64,000 bases of DNA, taken from the NCBI RefSeq assembly GCF_025061645.1, contig NZ_JANYMP010000019.1:52221-116220 (forward strand), read 5' to 3'. A program made the translations under genes and the position numbers. The notes beneath the pieces were generated by a model. It saw only the letters and a list, made by a program, of their open reading frames with translations, did no database searches and had not been told where the DNA came from. Positions within the stretch are counted from its first letter, which is position 1. Each line of letters begins with the position of its first letter. The stretch comes from Umezawaea endophytica (GTDB taxonomy: Bacteria > Actinomycetota > Actinomycetes > Mycobacteriales > Pseudonocardiaceae). Positions 48,001 through 55,269 of this stretch are shown here, piece after piece.

Positions 48001-48270
48001 GACGCGCACCGGGAGCGGGGCGCCGGTCGACCGGTTCAGCCGGAGGTCCGACTGGTCGCCGAGCAGCAGTTCGCTGAGCCGCCTGCCGACCAGGACGTCC
48101 GATGACTCCGCCCGCGCGAGCTCCACGGCGGCGGGGTTCGCCTGCATGACGACGCCCTTGGAATCGCACAGCAGGGAGGGGGCGTCGGGGAGCGTCACGC
48201 CGTCCAGTGTGACGGCCGTTCGCTGGGCAGGCTCAAGCGCCACCGAAGCGATACCGGTCCGCTTGGGCAC
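45091..48270 (-). CDS. Cyclic di-GMP signalling protein: five PAS, GGDEF and EAL domains
   Basis: A 1,059-residue protein with no clear membrane helix. Five PAS/PAC units lie at about 25-115, 125-240, 255-370, 375-490 and 505-620 (repeated GSWEYD, GSWAFD and VWEWDL cores). A GGDEF domain (about 630-790) has RLSGDEYVII, i.e. SGDEY, a variant usually still active. The EAL domain (about 810-1050) keeps TAEALVRW, NLSG, DDFGTGYSSL and VAEGVET, so phosphodiesterase activity is likely. It probably integrates redox or ligand signals through PAS domains. Start is GTG at 48270, after a long leader with hairpins. Confidence 0.93.
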   Translation of the reverse strand: MPKRTGIASVALEPAQRTAVTLDGVTLPDAPSLLCDSKGVVMQANPAAVELARAESSDVLVGRRLSELLLGDQSDLRLNRSTGAPLPVRVVRNPVPGTGLQAVLLVDVSDLASAADALRDEQRRLRTVQRVAGIGSWEYDPATGVTVWSDSHYELLGFEPGTVVPGAQAVLDVVHPDDHEMVASYWTNRELSGDAIDIEYRIVRPDGELRRIRGVAEAKMAADGSAQLITGYIMDMTAQWRADQDLAIERGRLLDAQRIARIGSWAFDVGTRAMHRSEVLVEMYGEIEYEPGAQLVEGVHPDDMVKLDELRDKLLAAVDESPIEVEVRSKYNDKVFICRARPEFGHDGKIERLHGTVQDVTEARLLERQLHEDRRRLVDAQKAARLGVWEWDLQSDDVVWSDMLADLFAVPRDERTSYQTFLDLVHPDDRAWVDELWRQLVADGSPVQCEHRIVRRDGKVRVFRSYGVVVESGPGERSRAVGTAQDITEQRAAETRMKRSSQRFADLVSLTPVGIGLFDEAERLVDANDALCDLLGMELEELRGVTAEQMTHPDDNQSRLQSVGRMTALGADRTHKIPQRILIRPDGERVYCELHIALSVQDDGRRFWLIVFQDITERRRTAEALRHQATHDELTGLPNRALVKEILGELLDGPDRSKVAVLFCDIDNFKRVNDSLGHDAGDELLVALARRLEDGLPEGCTAARLSGDEYVIICADLEQAGGVDVLATKVAGLLRTAVPVHGQLVRVSASIGASVPNGARTTGADLLRFADAAMFEAKRRGAGRVSLASAALIASADRQVHLEGQLRDALANDELQLHYQPVVGVDGTVITAEALVRWPHPDRGLLPPDVFLPVAEQGDLMRDLDRWVLRTALREASTWPTHNGRSVSVAVNLSGLVPGDAEFVDIVADTIAEAGIPWNRVVLELVETALVDLPSRVRQSMDELVQRGVQFAVDDFGTGYSSLARLKDLPAQIIKVDRRFVSGVGNDSSDFAVARAVVDMARAMGRKCVAEGVETATQFHVLRGVGVDAYQGWLFSRPVPAKEFRAVLALGPLHIPRAG

Positions 48271-48355
48271 GGCCCCACCCTTCCCGCGTCGACGCCTGTC
48301 GCGGCGCAGGGGCGGTCAGCCGGCGGACCTGGCTGCACCCGAATGCGGCAGAACG

Positions 48356-48393
48356 CGTCCCTCTCCTCGGACATTCACCCGAGGAGAGGGACG
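48356..48393. terminator. Hairpin between malic enzyme and GGDEF-EAL genes
   Basis: A perfect 15-bp stem (CGTCCCTCTCCTCGG and complement) with an 8-base loop lies 128 bases after the malic enzyme stop and 86 bases before the GGDEF-EAL GTG. It could terminate the first gene or act in the leader of the second. Confidence 0.55.
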
Positions 48394-48520
48394 GTAGCGC
48401 TTCGGAGCGTCATCGCCCACCCCCTTCACGGGGTAACGAGCTACCACGAACGTGGATGCGCTTTCCCGTGATGTGACGGACGAGTGAACCAGGACCGAGT
48501 TTCGCCCTACTCCTGCAAGA

Positions 48521-49705
48521 TCAGGCTACGCCGTCAACCCTCGCCGCGGCAGCGACAGCGGCCGCGACTTCCGGGCCGACCCGCGGGTCGAGGGCGCTCG
48601 GCACGATGCGGTCCGCGGCCAGGTCGTCCGAGGCCACGGCCGCGATGGCGTCCGCGGCGGCGAGCTTCATGCCCTCGGTGATCCGCCGCGCGCCCGCGTC
48701 CAGCGCGCCGCGGAAGATGCCGGGGAACGCGAGCACGTTGTTGATCTGGTTCGGGAAGTCGCTTCGGCCCGTCGCGACGACGGCGGCGTGCCGGTTCGCC
48801 ACGTCCGGGTGAACCTCGGGGTGCGGGTTCGACAGCGCGAAGACGATCGAGTTCGACGCCATGCTCGCGATCAGGTCCTCACCCACCTGCGACGACGAGA
48901 CGCCGAGGAAGATGTCCGCGCCCCGCAGCGCTTCGGCGATGCCACCGCGCAGGCCGCTGCCGTTCGTGACGGCGGCCAACTGCTCCTTGACGGGGTTCAG
49001 GCCGTCGCGGCCCGCGTGGATGATCCCGCGCGAGTCGACCAGCGTGACCTCGCCGATGCCCGCGGCCAGCAGGATCTTCGCGCACGCGATGCCCGCGGCA
49101 CCCGCGCCGGAGACGACGACCCGTTGGTTCGCGATGTCCTTGCCCAGCACCGTGTTCGCGCCGCGCAGCGCGGCCAGCGCCACGACCGCCGTGCCGTGTT
49201 GGTCGTCGTGCATGACCGGGCAGTCCAGGGCCTCGATGACCTTGGCCTCCAGTTCGAAGCAGCGCGGGGCGGAGATGTCCTCCAGGTTCACCGCGCCGAA
49301 CGACGGCCGCAGCCGGACCAGCGTCTCGACGATCTCGTCCACGTCCGTCGTGTTCAGGACCAGCGGGATGGAGTCGAGGCCGCCGAACGTCTTGAACAGC
49401 GCCGACTTGCCCTCCATGACCGGCAGCGAGGCCGCCGCGCCGATGTCGCCGAGCCCGAGCACGGCGGTGCCGTCGCTGACCACGGCGACCAGCCGGTGCG
49501 CCCACGTGTACTTCGCGGCCAGCGAGGGGTCCTGGGCGATGGCGCTGCTGACCTTCGCCACGCCGGGCGTGTAGGCGATGGACAGCGCGCGGGGGTCCGC
49601 CAGTGACGCCGTCACGCCGAGGCTGAGCTTCCCGCCGACGTGCGCGTCGAAGATCTCGTCGTCCGTCGGCTGGGTGGTCACTGGGTTCTCGTTCAACGCG
49701 GTCAC
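48521..49705 (-). CDS. NAD(P)-dependent malic enzyme
   Basis: A 394-residue cytosolic enzyme that converts malate to pyruvate and carbon dioxide. The Tyr-containing SIAYTPGVA, VSDGTAVLGLGDIGA, the metal-binding EDISAPRCFELE and DDQHGTA, and the NAD motif VVSGAGAAGIACAKIL are all present. The short, roughly 390-residue form without a phosphotransacetylase domain is typical of actinomycetes. GTG 49705 has AGGAGG 7 bases upstream. It connects with the sdaA, ald and kgd genes at the pyruvate/TCA junction, though it is not linked in an operon. Confidence 0.95.
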   Translation of the reverse strand: MTALNENPVTTQPTDDEIFDAHVGGKLSLGVTASLADPRALSIAYTPGVAKVSSAIAQDPSLAAKYTWAHRLVAVVSDGTAVLGLGDIGAAASLPVMEGKSALFKTFGGLDSIPLVLNTTDVDEIVETLVRLRPSFGAVNLEDISAPRCFELEAKVIEALDCPVMHDDQHGTAVVALAALRGANTVLGKDIANQRVVVSGAGAAGIACAKILLAAGIGEVTLVDSRGIIHAGRDGLNPVKEQLAAVTNGSGLRGGIAEALRGADIFLGVSSSQVGEDLIASMASNSIVFALSNPHPEVHPDVANRHAAVVATGRSDFPNQINNVLAFPGIFRGALDAGARRITEGMKLAAADAIAAVASDDLAADRIVPSALDPRVGPEVAAAVAAAARVDGVA

Positions 49706-49990
49706 GGCTGATCCTCCTGCGGTGCGTGCCTGGCGGCGCACCGCGACCAGCGTTGTCACGCTCGATCCACGGGGCCTTAATGGGTGTGACCGAACGCGCT
49801 TTGCGGTCCGGTCGGGTGCTGCGGTCAGGTCAGCATGACAGCGATCAAGATTTGTGTCTGCGGCGCGCGTCACACTTCCGTCGCAGGTCAGAGGGGGTTT
49901 ACCAAGACGTCCGTTCGGTTTATTAGAACGGGCGGTCCGTTTCCGCAGGCAGAATCGGTCAAGATCAGCTCGCGCTTTACCATAGGAGAC

Positions 49991-50593
49991 ATGCGAGCAA
50001 GCGAGACGAAAATCCCGGGGAGTTGGGAATTCACCCCAAAGGCGTTCGCCGACGGCCGGGGGGTGTTCGCCGCGCCGTTCCAGGAGGCCGCGTTCATCGA
50101 GGCGGTCGGCCACCCGCTGCGGCTGGCGCAGACGAACCACAGCGTCTCGAAGCGCGGCACCATCCGCGGCGTCCACTTCGCCGACGTGCCCCCCGGCCAG
50201 GCCAAGTACGTCTACTGCCCGCGCGGCTCGCTGCTCGACGTGGTCGTCGACCTCCGCGTCGGCTCCCCGACGTTCGGGCAGCACGACATCGTCCGGCTGG
50301 ACTCGACCGCGCTGAACGCCGTCTACCTCTCCGAGGGCCTCGGCCACGCGATCATCGCGCTGGAGGACGACACGACGATGGCGTACCTCTGCTCGGAGGG
50401 CTACAACCCCGCGGGCGAACGCGGCCTCGACCCGCTGTGCCCCGAACTCGCCATCCCGTGGCCCTCCGACCTGACCCCGATCCTCTCCGAGAAGGACACC
50501 GCCGCCCCCAGCCTCACGCAGGCGCTCACCGACGGCCTCCTCCCGGACTACGACGAGTGCCAGGCCTGGTACGCCAAGCTCCGCACTACCTGA
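49991..50593 (+). CDS. dTDP-4-dehydrorhamnose 3,5-epimerase-like protein
   Basis: A 200-residue cupin enzyme of the RmlC family. QTNHSVSKRGTIRGVHFADVP includes the catalytic His, shown here in part as RGVHFADVPPGQAKYVYCP; GLGHAIIALED and YNPAGERGLDP complete the pattern. ATG 49991 has AGGAG 5 bases upstream. No rmlA, rmlB, rmlD or glycosyltransferase gene lies nearby, so it may be an orphan of cell-surface or deoxysugar synthesis. Its end overlaps the convergent sodX gene by 8 bases. Confidence 0.9.
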   Translation: MRASETKIPGSWEFTPKAFADGRGVFAAPFQEAAFIEAVGHPLRLAQTNHSVSKRGTIRGVHFADVPPGQAKYVYCPRGSLLDVVVDLRVGSPTFGQHDIVRLDSTALNAVYLSEGLGHAIIALEDDTTMAYLCSEGYNPAGERGLDPLCPELAIPWPSDLTPILSEKDTAAPSLTQALTDGLLPDYDECQAWYAKLRTT

Positions 50594-50903
50594 GCCGCCG
50601 CGGCCGCGGCCACAACCGCCACCGCACCACCCCCACCACCTCCGCGGGCCCCAACGCCCGCGAGTCCGTGGACCCGAACGCGTTGTCGCCAAGTACTTGC
50701 CACAAGCCATCTTCTCGCCGCTCGTGGGCGCGCTTGATCGACAACTGACCGGGCCGCGCACCCCACCTCACCAGCACCAGGTCCCCCACCGAGGGGGCGA
50801 CCCCGTACCGCACCACCACGACGTCGCCGTCCCGGACCGTCGGGACCATCGACGGCCCACGCACCCGGAGCAGCGGCAACGGGTTCTCACCATGCGGTGC
50901 CAA
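50586..50903 (-). CDS. sodX: Nickel-type superoxide dismutase maturation protease
   Basis: A 105-residue S26 signal-peptidase-like protease with Ser18 (GPSMVPTVRDGD) and Lys57 (LSIKRAHE) as the catalytic dyad and the GDN motif VLGDNAFGSTDSR. It has no membrane anchor, as expected for SodX, which removes the SodN propeptide so that the new N-terminal His can bind nickel. The start is TTG 50903: GGAGGTGAT, a near-perfect ribosome site, lies 2-3 bases upstream, and no in-frame ATG precedes the active site. Divergent from sodN. Confidence 0.93.
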   Translation of the reverse strand: MAPHGENPLPLLRVRGPSMVPTVRDGDVVVVRYGVAPSVGDLVLVRWGARPGQLSIKRAHERREDGLWQVLGDNAFGSTDSRALGPAEVVGVVRWRLWPRPRRLR

Positions 50904-50981
50904 CGATCACCTCCGCCTGCCGCACCGTTCCGCCCGGAGTAGGGTCCTCCACGTCGGAGCATTCACTGTCAGGGAGGCAAG

Positions 50982-51398
50982 ATGCGACTGCTGTCGCGCA
51001 TCCGCCAACTCCGCCGCCCACTGCTGGAGGCCACCGCGCACTGCGACCTCCCGTGCGGTGTCTACGACCCGGCTCAGGCCAGGATCGAAGCGGAGTCGGT
51101 CAAGGCGGTCCAGGAGAAGTACCAGGCGAACGAGGACCCGGAGTTCCGGGAGCGCGCGATTCTGATCAAGGAGCAGCGCAGCGAGCTCGTCAAGCACCAC
51201 CTGTGGGTGCTGTGGACGGACTACTTCAAGCCGCCGCACTTCGAGAAGTACCCGGAACTGCACGACCTGTTCAACCGCGCCACCAAGGCAGCCGGTGCCA
51301 GCGGCACCAAGGGCTCCATGGACCCGGCCAAGGGACAGGAACTGCTGGACCTGATCGCCCAGATCGACAAGATCTTCTGGGAGACCAAGGCAGCCTGA
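50982..51398 (+). CDS. sodN: Nickel superoxide dismutase
   Basis: A 138-residue precursor. A 19-residue basic propeptide (MRLLSRIRQLRRPLLEATA) is followed by the nickel hook HCDLPCGVYDPAQA, whose His1, Cys2 and Cys6 of the mature protein ligate nickel. Mature length (119) fits the family (about 117). It disproportionates superoxide in the cytosol. GGGAGG lies 5 bases before the ATG, and a strong terminator follows. In streptomycetes sodN is induced by nickel through Nur; no site was confirmed here. Confidence 0.97.
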   Translation: MRLLSRIRQLRRPLLEATAHCDLPCGVYDPAQARIEAESVKAVQEKYQANEDPEFRERAILIKEQRSELVKHHLWVLWTDYFKPPHFEKYPELHDLFNRATKAAGASGTKGSMDPAKGQELLDLIAQIDKIFWETKAA

Positions 51399-51411
51399 TT
51401 CCAGGAAGCCA

Positions 51412-51456
51412 AAAAAGCCGCCGACCAGCGACACATCCGCTGGTCGGCGGCTTTTT
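51412..51456 (+). terminator. Rho-independent terminator of sodN
   Basis: A 19-bp stem (AAAAAGCCGCCGACCAGCG and complement) with a 7-base loop ends in TTTTT, 14 bases after the sodN stop. With A's on the other side it can serve both strands, including the convergent hydrolase gene. Confidence 0.95.
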
Positions 51457-51479
51457 GCATTCCACCACACCCACACCCA

Positions 51480-52265
51480 TCACATGCCCCGCCGAACCCT
51501 CCCCAACCACTCTCCAACCAGCGCAGCACACAGATCAGCCTGCTCGAAAAGAATGTTGTGCCCAGCCGCGTCCAACACCACGAACGACGCACGCGGGTAG
51601 TGCTCAACCCGATTCCACGCATCAACATGACCAACAACGTGGTCCTGCCGCCCAGTGATGTGCAACGTCGGCTGCAAGAACGGCTCGGGATGCAACTCCT
51701 CGGGCTCACGATCAAGCGAGTAGCGCCCGGAAATCACCTCCAAAGCACCTTGATCAGCACCTTCGAGCCCCGGCAGGACATACCGCAAGAACGCACGCGC
51801 GTCATCCACCGACTCCACCACAGCATCATCCCGATAAGACCCCAACGCCGCCCCCAACAGCGGCACAACCTCGGGCTCCTCCCGCAGGACAACCCGAGAC
51901 GGCACAACCCGCTCACCATGCGAGGCAACAAAAACACCAGCCACAGTCGCAAGCCCAAGCACCTGCGACCGAAGCTCATGCGCAACAAACCGAGCAATCA
52001 TCCCACCAAACGAACCACCCAGAACAGCGAACGGCTCGACACCAACACGCGCCAAAACCTCTTCAACAACCGCGTCAGCAACCCCCTGCGACCCACCAAT
52101 CGCCCCCACCGGCGACCCAGTAGCACCAGGAAGATCAAGATAAATCCGCCGCCACCCCTCAGACTGCTCGAACACAGCCTCCAACGACAATAAACTCCGA
52201 TGATCCAACCCAAACCCATGCAGAAGCACCACCGGCGTACCAGAACCCACCTCATGCGCAAACAC
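51480..52265 (-). CDS. Alpha/beta hydrolase
   Basis: A 261-residue alpha/beta-fold hydrolase: oxyanion HGFG (PVVLLHGFGLDH), nucleophile elbow LGGSFGGM, acid GRQDHV and His AAGHNIL. Substrate unknown. GTG 52265 was chosen because TATAGT ends 7 bases upstream, the leaderless pattern of this genome, and there is no ribosome site. Codons are rich in T and G at third positions (GGT, GTT, TTT), unlike the C-rich neighbours. That may reflect acquisition or weak expression. It is divergent from a TetR-type gene that may control it, with a large inverted repeat between them. Confidence 0.85.
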   Translation of the reverse strand: MFAHEVGSGTPVVLLHGFGLDHRSLLSLEAVFEQSEGWRRIYLDLPGATGSPVGAIGGSQGVADAVVEEVLARVGVEPFAVLGGSFGGMIARFVAHELRSQVLGLATVAGVFVASHGERVVPSRVVLREEPEVVPLLGAALGSYRDDAVVESVDDARAFLRYVLPGLEGADQGALEVISGRYSLDREPEELHPEPFLQPTLHITGRQDHVVGHVDAWNRVEHYPRASFVVLDAAGHNILFEQADLCAALVGEWLGRVRRGM

Positions 52266-52303
52266 CAGCAAAACTATAGGGCCCTGCCCCAAACAAAGGG
52301 GCT

Positions 52304-52437
52304 CGCACCATCTCGTCGACCTGGCTCGCCCCAACCACACGTGTCAAGGGGGCTCATACCTCCCCACGCGCATCACACGCTGGAACCGCCCCCTTGACGC
52401 GTGTGGTTGCCCTCGTGGAGGTCGACGAGATGGTGCG
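52304..52437. repeat. Large nested inverted repeat between divergent genes
   Basis: Outer arms 52304-52322 and 52419-52437 are perfect complements (19 bp, CGCACCATCTCGTCGACCT). Inner arms 52333-52353 and 52388-52408 match over 21 positions with one mismatch. Both sides have an unmatched 10-base spacer, and the loop is 34 bases. The symmetry suggests a single duplicated-inverted unit such as a MITE-like element or a paired regulator site. Confidence 0.8.
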
Positions 52438-52579
52438 CGCCCCGACCCCGCTGGAACGCGACCACACGACGCCGCCCACCATCTCCGAGACCAGCCCGCC
52501 CGGCGAGGGCATCCCTGAACCCTCTCCCCACCTTCCCGCCACCAGCCTTCCCGTCTTCCCCTACGGCATGATGAATCCC

Positions 52580-53179
52580 GTGCATCCCGCCAAGAGCAAC
52601 GAGGGCTACCTCAAGGGCCGGTTGCGCCGAGAGGACATCCTCACCACAGCGATCACCGTCTACGCCGAAACCGGCTACCACGGCTCATCCCTCCGCGAGA
52701 TCGCCAGACGAGTGGGCATGACCCACGCGGGCCTCCTCTACTACTTCCCCAGCAAGGAAGCCCTCCTGGCCGCGGTCCTGGAACGACGCGACACAGACGA
52801 CAGCCCCCGCCTCTCCGGCCCCCCAGGCCTGGACGCCTTGCGCAAACTCATCGCCCTAGCCGCCCACAACGCCAACCACCCTGGCATCGTCGACCTCTAC
52901 TCCCGCCTGGCCGCCGAAGCCACCTCCCCCGACCACCCGGCCCACGACTACTTCGAGCACCACTACCGAATGGCCCGCCGCTTCGCCACCGCCTCCTTCC
53001 GCGTCCTGGCCGAACACGGCCACCTGCACCAAGACGTGGACCCGGAAACAGCAGCGCTGAACTTCATCGCCCTCATGGACGGCCTTCAAATCCAATGGCT
53101 GTCCAACAGCACCCACGTAGACCTGGTCGCCTCCCTCCGCGCCTACCTACGCAGCCTGCTCACCATCCCCCTGGACTGA
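52580..53179 (+). CDS. TetR/AcrR-family transcriptional regulator
   Basis: A 199-residue regulator. HTH: SLREIARRVGMTHAGLLYYF, followed by PSKEALLAAVLERRD. The C-terminal domain is of the type with ALMDGLQIQWL (TetR_C_6-like). GTG 52580 was chosen because CATGAT ends 7 bases upstream and homology begins close by; ATG 52568 is possible. It may regulate the divergent hydrolase gene through sites in the intervening inverted repeat. Confidence 0.87.
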   Translation: MHPAKSNEGYLKGRLRREDILTTAITVYAETGYHGSSLREIARRVGMTHAGLLYYFPSKEALLAAVLERRDTDDSPRLSGPPGLDALRKLIALAAHNANHPGIVDLYSRLAAEATSPDHPAHDYFEHHYRMARRFATASFRVLAEHGHLHQDVDPETAALNFIALMDGLQIQWLSNSTHVDLVASLRAYLRSLLTIPLD

Positions 53180-53301
53180 CCATCCCCCTGGATCGACCCC
53201 GAAAACGCCACCAGGGACGCCCCCCTCTCGGGAGACGCCCCTGGCAACGCGCGAACGCAGAGACCCGCGTGACGCGGATCGCGGGTCTGGAAGGCGCGCG
53301 T

Positions 53302-53457
53302 CTAGAAGTAGTGGGCCCTGCCACCGATCGGACGGCCGACGGCCCCGAGGACGGCGAGGATGGCGCCGATCACCAGCAGGATGGTGCCGACGGTCGTCAG
53401 GATCGAAATCCCGGCCAACCAGCCGACGACCAGCAGGATCAAACCAAGAACGATCAT
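53302..53457 (-). CDS. DUF6131 small membrane protein
   Basis: A 51-residue protein made almost entirely of two membrane helices (MIVLGLILLVVGWLAGISIL and TILLVIGAILAVLGAVG) with the C-terminal tail GGRAHYF, as in DUF6131 proteins. GGAGG lies 5 bases before the ATG. Function unknown. Confidence 0.85.
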   Translation of the reverse strand: MIVLGLILLVVGWLAGISILTTVGTILLVIGAILAVLGAVGRPIGGRAHYF

Positions 53458-53581
53458 CACAACCTCCATGTGTCTTGGGAGGTGGATACCCATCGCCCCA
53501 CAGCCCAAACACGAACGAGTGACATCACAGTGGTTTTTGCCATAAGGCGCTGGTCATGCCAGCCGCACTAGGATTCGCACG

Positions 53582-54193
53582 GTGAGCACAACTGGGCGCT
53601 ACTCCGTCTACCTCCTGCGCCACGGCCAGACCACGTGGTCCGAATCAGGGCAGCACACCGGTCGCACCGACATCCCGCTGACCGCGAAGGGCGAGCAGCA
53701 GGCCCGCCGGTCGGGCGCGGTGCTCGCGCGGCTGCGGGGCACGTCGGTGCCGCCCGCGCTGGTGCTGACGAGTCCGCGGCAGCGCGCTCTGCGCACCGCC
53801 GAACTGGCGGGTCTGTCGGTCGACGACATCACCGAGGACCTCGCCGAGTGGGACTACGGCGACTACGAGGGCAAGACGACCCCGGAGATCCGGAAGACCA
53901 CCGAGGGCTGGACCGTCTGGACGCACCCGATCCCCAACGGCGAGTCGGCGGACGAGGTGGGCGAGCGCGCCGCGGCGGTCGTGGCGCGGGTGCGGACGGC
54001 GCTGCTCGGCGGTGACGTGGTGCTGGTCGGCCACGGCCACTTCAGCCGCGTGCTGATCGCGACCTGGCTCGGCCTGGGCCCGCGCGACGGTGTCCACTTC
54101 GGACTCGACCCGGCGGGCACGACGGTGCTCGGCGACGAGCGCGGCGACGCGCAGGTGCGCCACCTCAACGTGCCGCCGTGGGACTGGGACTAG
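53582..54193 (+). CDS. Histidine phosphatase family protein
   Basis: A 203-residue phosphatase of the phosphoglycerate-mutase-like superfamily. The catalytic LLRHGQTTWSESGQHTGRTD and the second His in VLVGHGHFSR are both present, and the acid is in LAEWDYGDYEG. Substrates vary widely in this family (sugar phosphates, phosphoglycolate and others). TAGGAT ends 7 bases before the GTG, suggesting a leaderless transcript. The stop overlaps the GNAT start (TAGTG). Confidence 0.93.
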   Translation: MSTTGRYSVYLLRHGQTTWSESGQHTGRTDIPLTAKGEQQARRSGAVLARLRGTSVPPALVLTSPRQRALRTAELAGLSVDDITEDLAEWDYGDYEGKTTPEIRKTTEGWTVWTHPIPNGESADEVGERAAAVVARVRTALLGGDVVLVGHGHFSRVLIATWLGLGPRDGVHFGLDPAGTTVLGDERGDAQVRHLNVPPWDWD

Positions 54194-54669
54194 TGCCGAT
54201 CCGCAGAGCACGTCCGGAGGACGTGCCCGTGATGGTCGGACTCGCCGAGGAGCTGGCCGAGTACGAACGGGCCCGCGCCGACTGCCACCTCACGGTCGAC
54301 CAGCTCCACGACGCGCTGTTCCGCCCGACGCCCGCGCTGTTCGGCCACGTGGCCGAAGTGGACGGTGCCGTGGTCGGGATGGCGTTGTGGTTCCTCAACT
54401 TCTCGACGTGGCGCGGCACGCACGGCATCTACCTCGAGGACCTGTACGTGCGGCCGTCGGAGCGCGGTTCGGGGCTGGGCAGGGCGCTGCTGACCGAACT
54501 GGCGCGCGAGTGCGTGGCGAACGGCTACGCGCGGCTGGAGTGGGCCGTGCTCGACTGGAACGCGTCCGCGATCGGCTTCTACCGGTCGCTCGGCGCCGCG
54601 CCGATGGACGAGTGGACGGTGTTCCGCCTGACCGACAAGGCGCTGCACGACCTGGGATCATCCGACTAG
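54193..54669 (+). CDS. GNAT-family N-acetyltransferase
   Basis: A 158-residue acetyltransferase resembling diamine/spermidine N-acetyltransferases of the SAT1 type. IYLEDLYVRPSERGSGLGRAL holds the acetyl-CoA pyrophosphate loop, and ARLEWAVLDWNASAIGFYRSLGA is the typical C-terminal part, quoted here to 20 residues or fewer per motif: LEWAVLDWNASAIGFYRSLG. Coupled to the phosphatase by a one-base overlap. A polyamine substrate would link it to the BpsA-like enzyme, but this is only suggestive. Confidence 0.9.
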   Translation: MPIRRARPEDVPVMVGLAEELAEYERARADCHLTVDQLHDALFRPTPALFGHVAEVDGAVVGMALWFLNFSTWRGTHGIYLEDLYVRPSERGSGLGRALLTELARECVANGYARLEWAVLDWNASAIGFYRSLGAAPMDEWTVFRLTDKALHDLGSSD

Positions 54670-54827
54670 GACGGTCCGAAAGTCTCGAAACGCTCACGAA
54701 AGGTCCAATCCGCTCCGGCCCCTGTTCGGGTTCTGGAAGCGTCCGGCGCCGTGCCCGGCAGTGGGACCCCGAATCGCGGCGACAGGCGCCTGCGAACTCG
54801 CTGCACGGGTTTCGGAGGGAAGTTCCT

Positions 54828-55214
54828 GTGAACTACGAAACCACCACCGCCGTGGACAGTTCCGCGCTCGTGGTGCCCGCGATCATCGGTGGTCTGTTCG
54901 GTCTGCTGACCATCGTCGCGATGTGGAAGGTCTTCACCAAGGCGGGCAAGCCCGGCTGGGCGGCGATCATCCCGATCTACAACCTGTACGTGCTGCTGAA
55001 GATCGCCGGCCGTCCGGGCTGGTGGCTGGTCCTGTTCATCATCCCGCTGGTGAACATCGTCGTCGCCTTCATCGTGTTCGTCGACGTGGCGAAGTCCTTC
55101 GGCAAGGGTGCCGCGTTCGGCATCTTCCTGCTCGGGTTCTTCAGCATCATCGGGTACGCGATCCTCGGGTTCGGCGGCGCGACCTACCAGGGTCCGGCCG
55201 CCGCGCGCGCCTGA
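54828..55214 (+). CDS. DUF5684 membrane protein
   Basis: A 128-residue protein with three to four hydrophobic segments. WKVFTKAGKPGWAAIIPIYN and LLKIAGRPGWWLVLFIIPLV are the conserved DUF5684 blocks. GTG 54828 follows GGAGGG by 8 bases. Function unknown; relatives include signal-peptidase-associated proteins. A strong hairpin ends the gene. Confidence 0.87.
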   Translation: MNYETTTAVDSSALVVPAIIGGLFGLLTIVAMWKVFTKAGKPGWAAIIPIYNLYVLLKIAGRPGWWLVLFIIPLVNIVVAFIVFVDVAKSFGKGAAFGIFLLGFFSIIGYAILGFGGATYQGPAAARA

Positions 55215-55223
55215 CGTGCCAAC

Positions 55224-55262
55224 GGTTTCCCCGCACGTGGGGGCAACACGTGCGGGGAAACC
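55224..55262. terminator. Bidirectional hairpin between DUF5684 and DUF4328 genes
   Basis: A perfect 16-bp stem (GGTTTCCCCGCACGTG and complement) with a 7-base loop lies 9 bases after one stop and 7 bases before the stop of the convergent gene. Confidence 0.8.
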
Positions 55263-55269
55263 CGGCAGG

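Noticed and set aside
48400-48500. Cyclic di-GMP (GEMM) riboswitch before the GGDEF-EAL gene
   Set aside because: A GGTAGC-GTTACC stem recalls part of the motif, but the conserved CACGCACAGGGCAAACC and GGGACGCAAAGCC blocks are absent.
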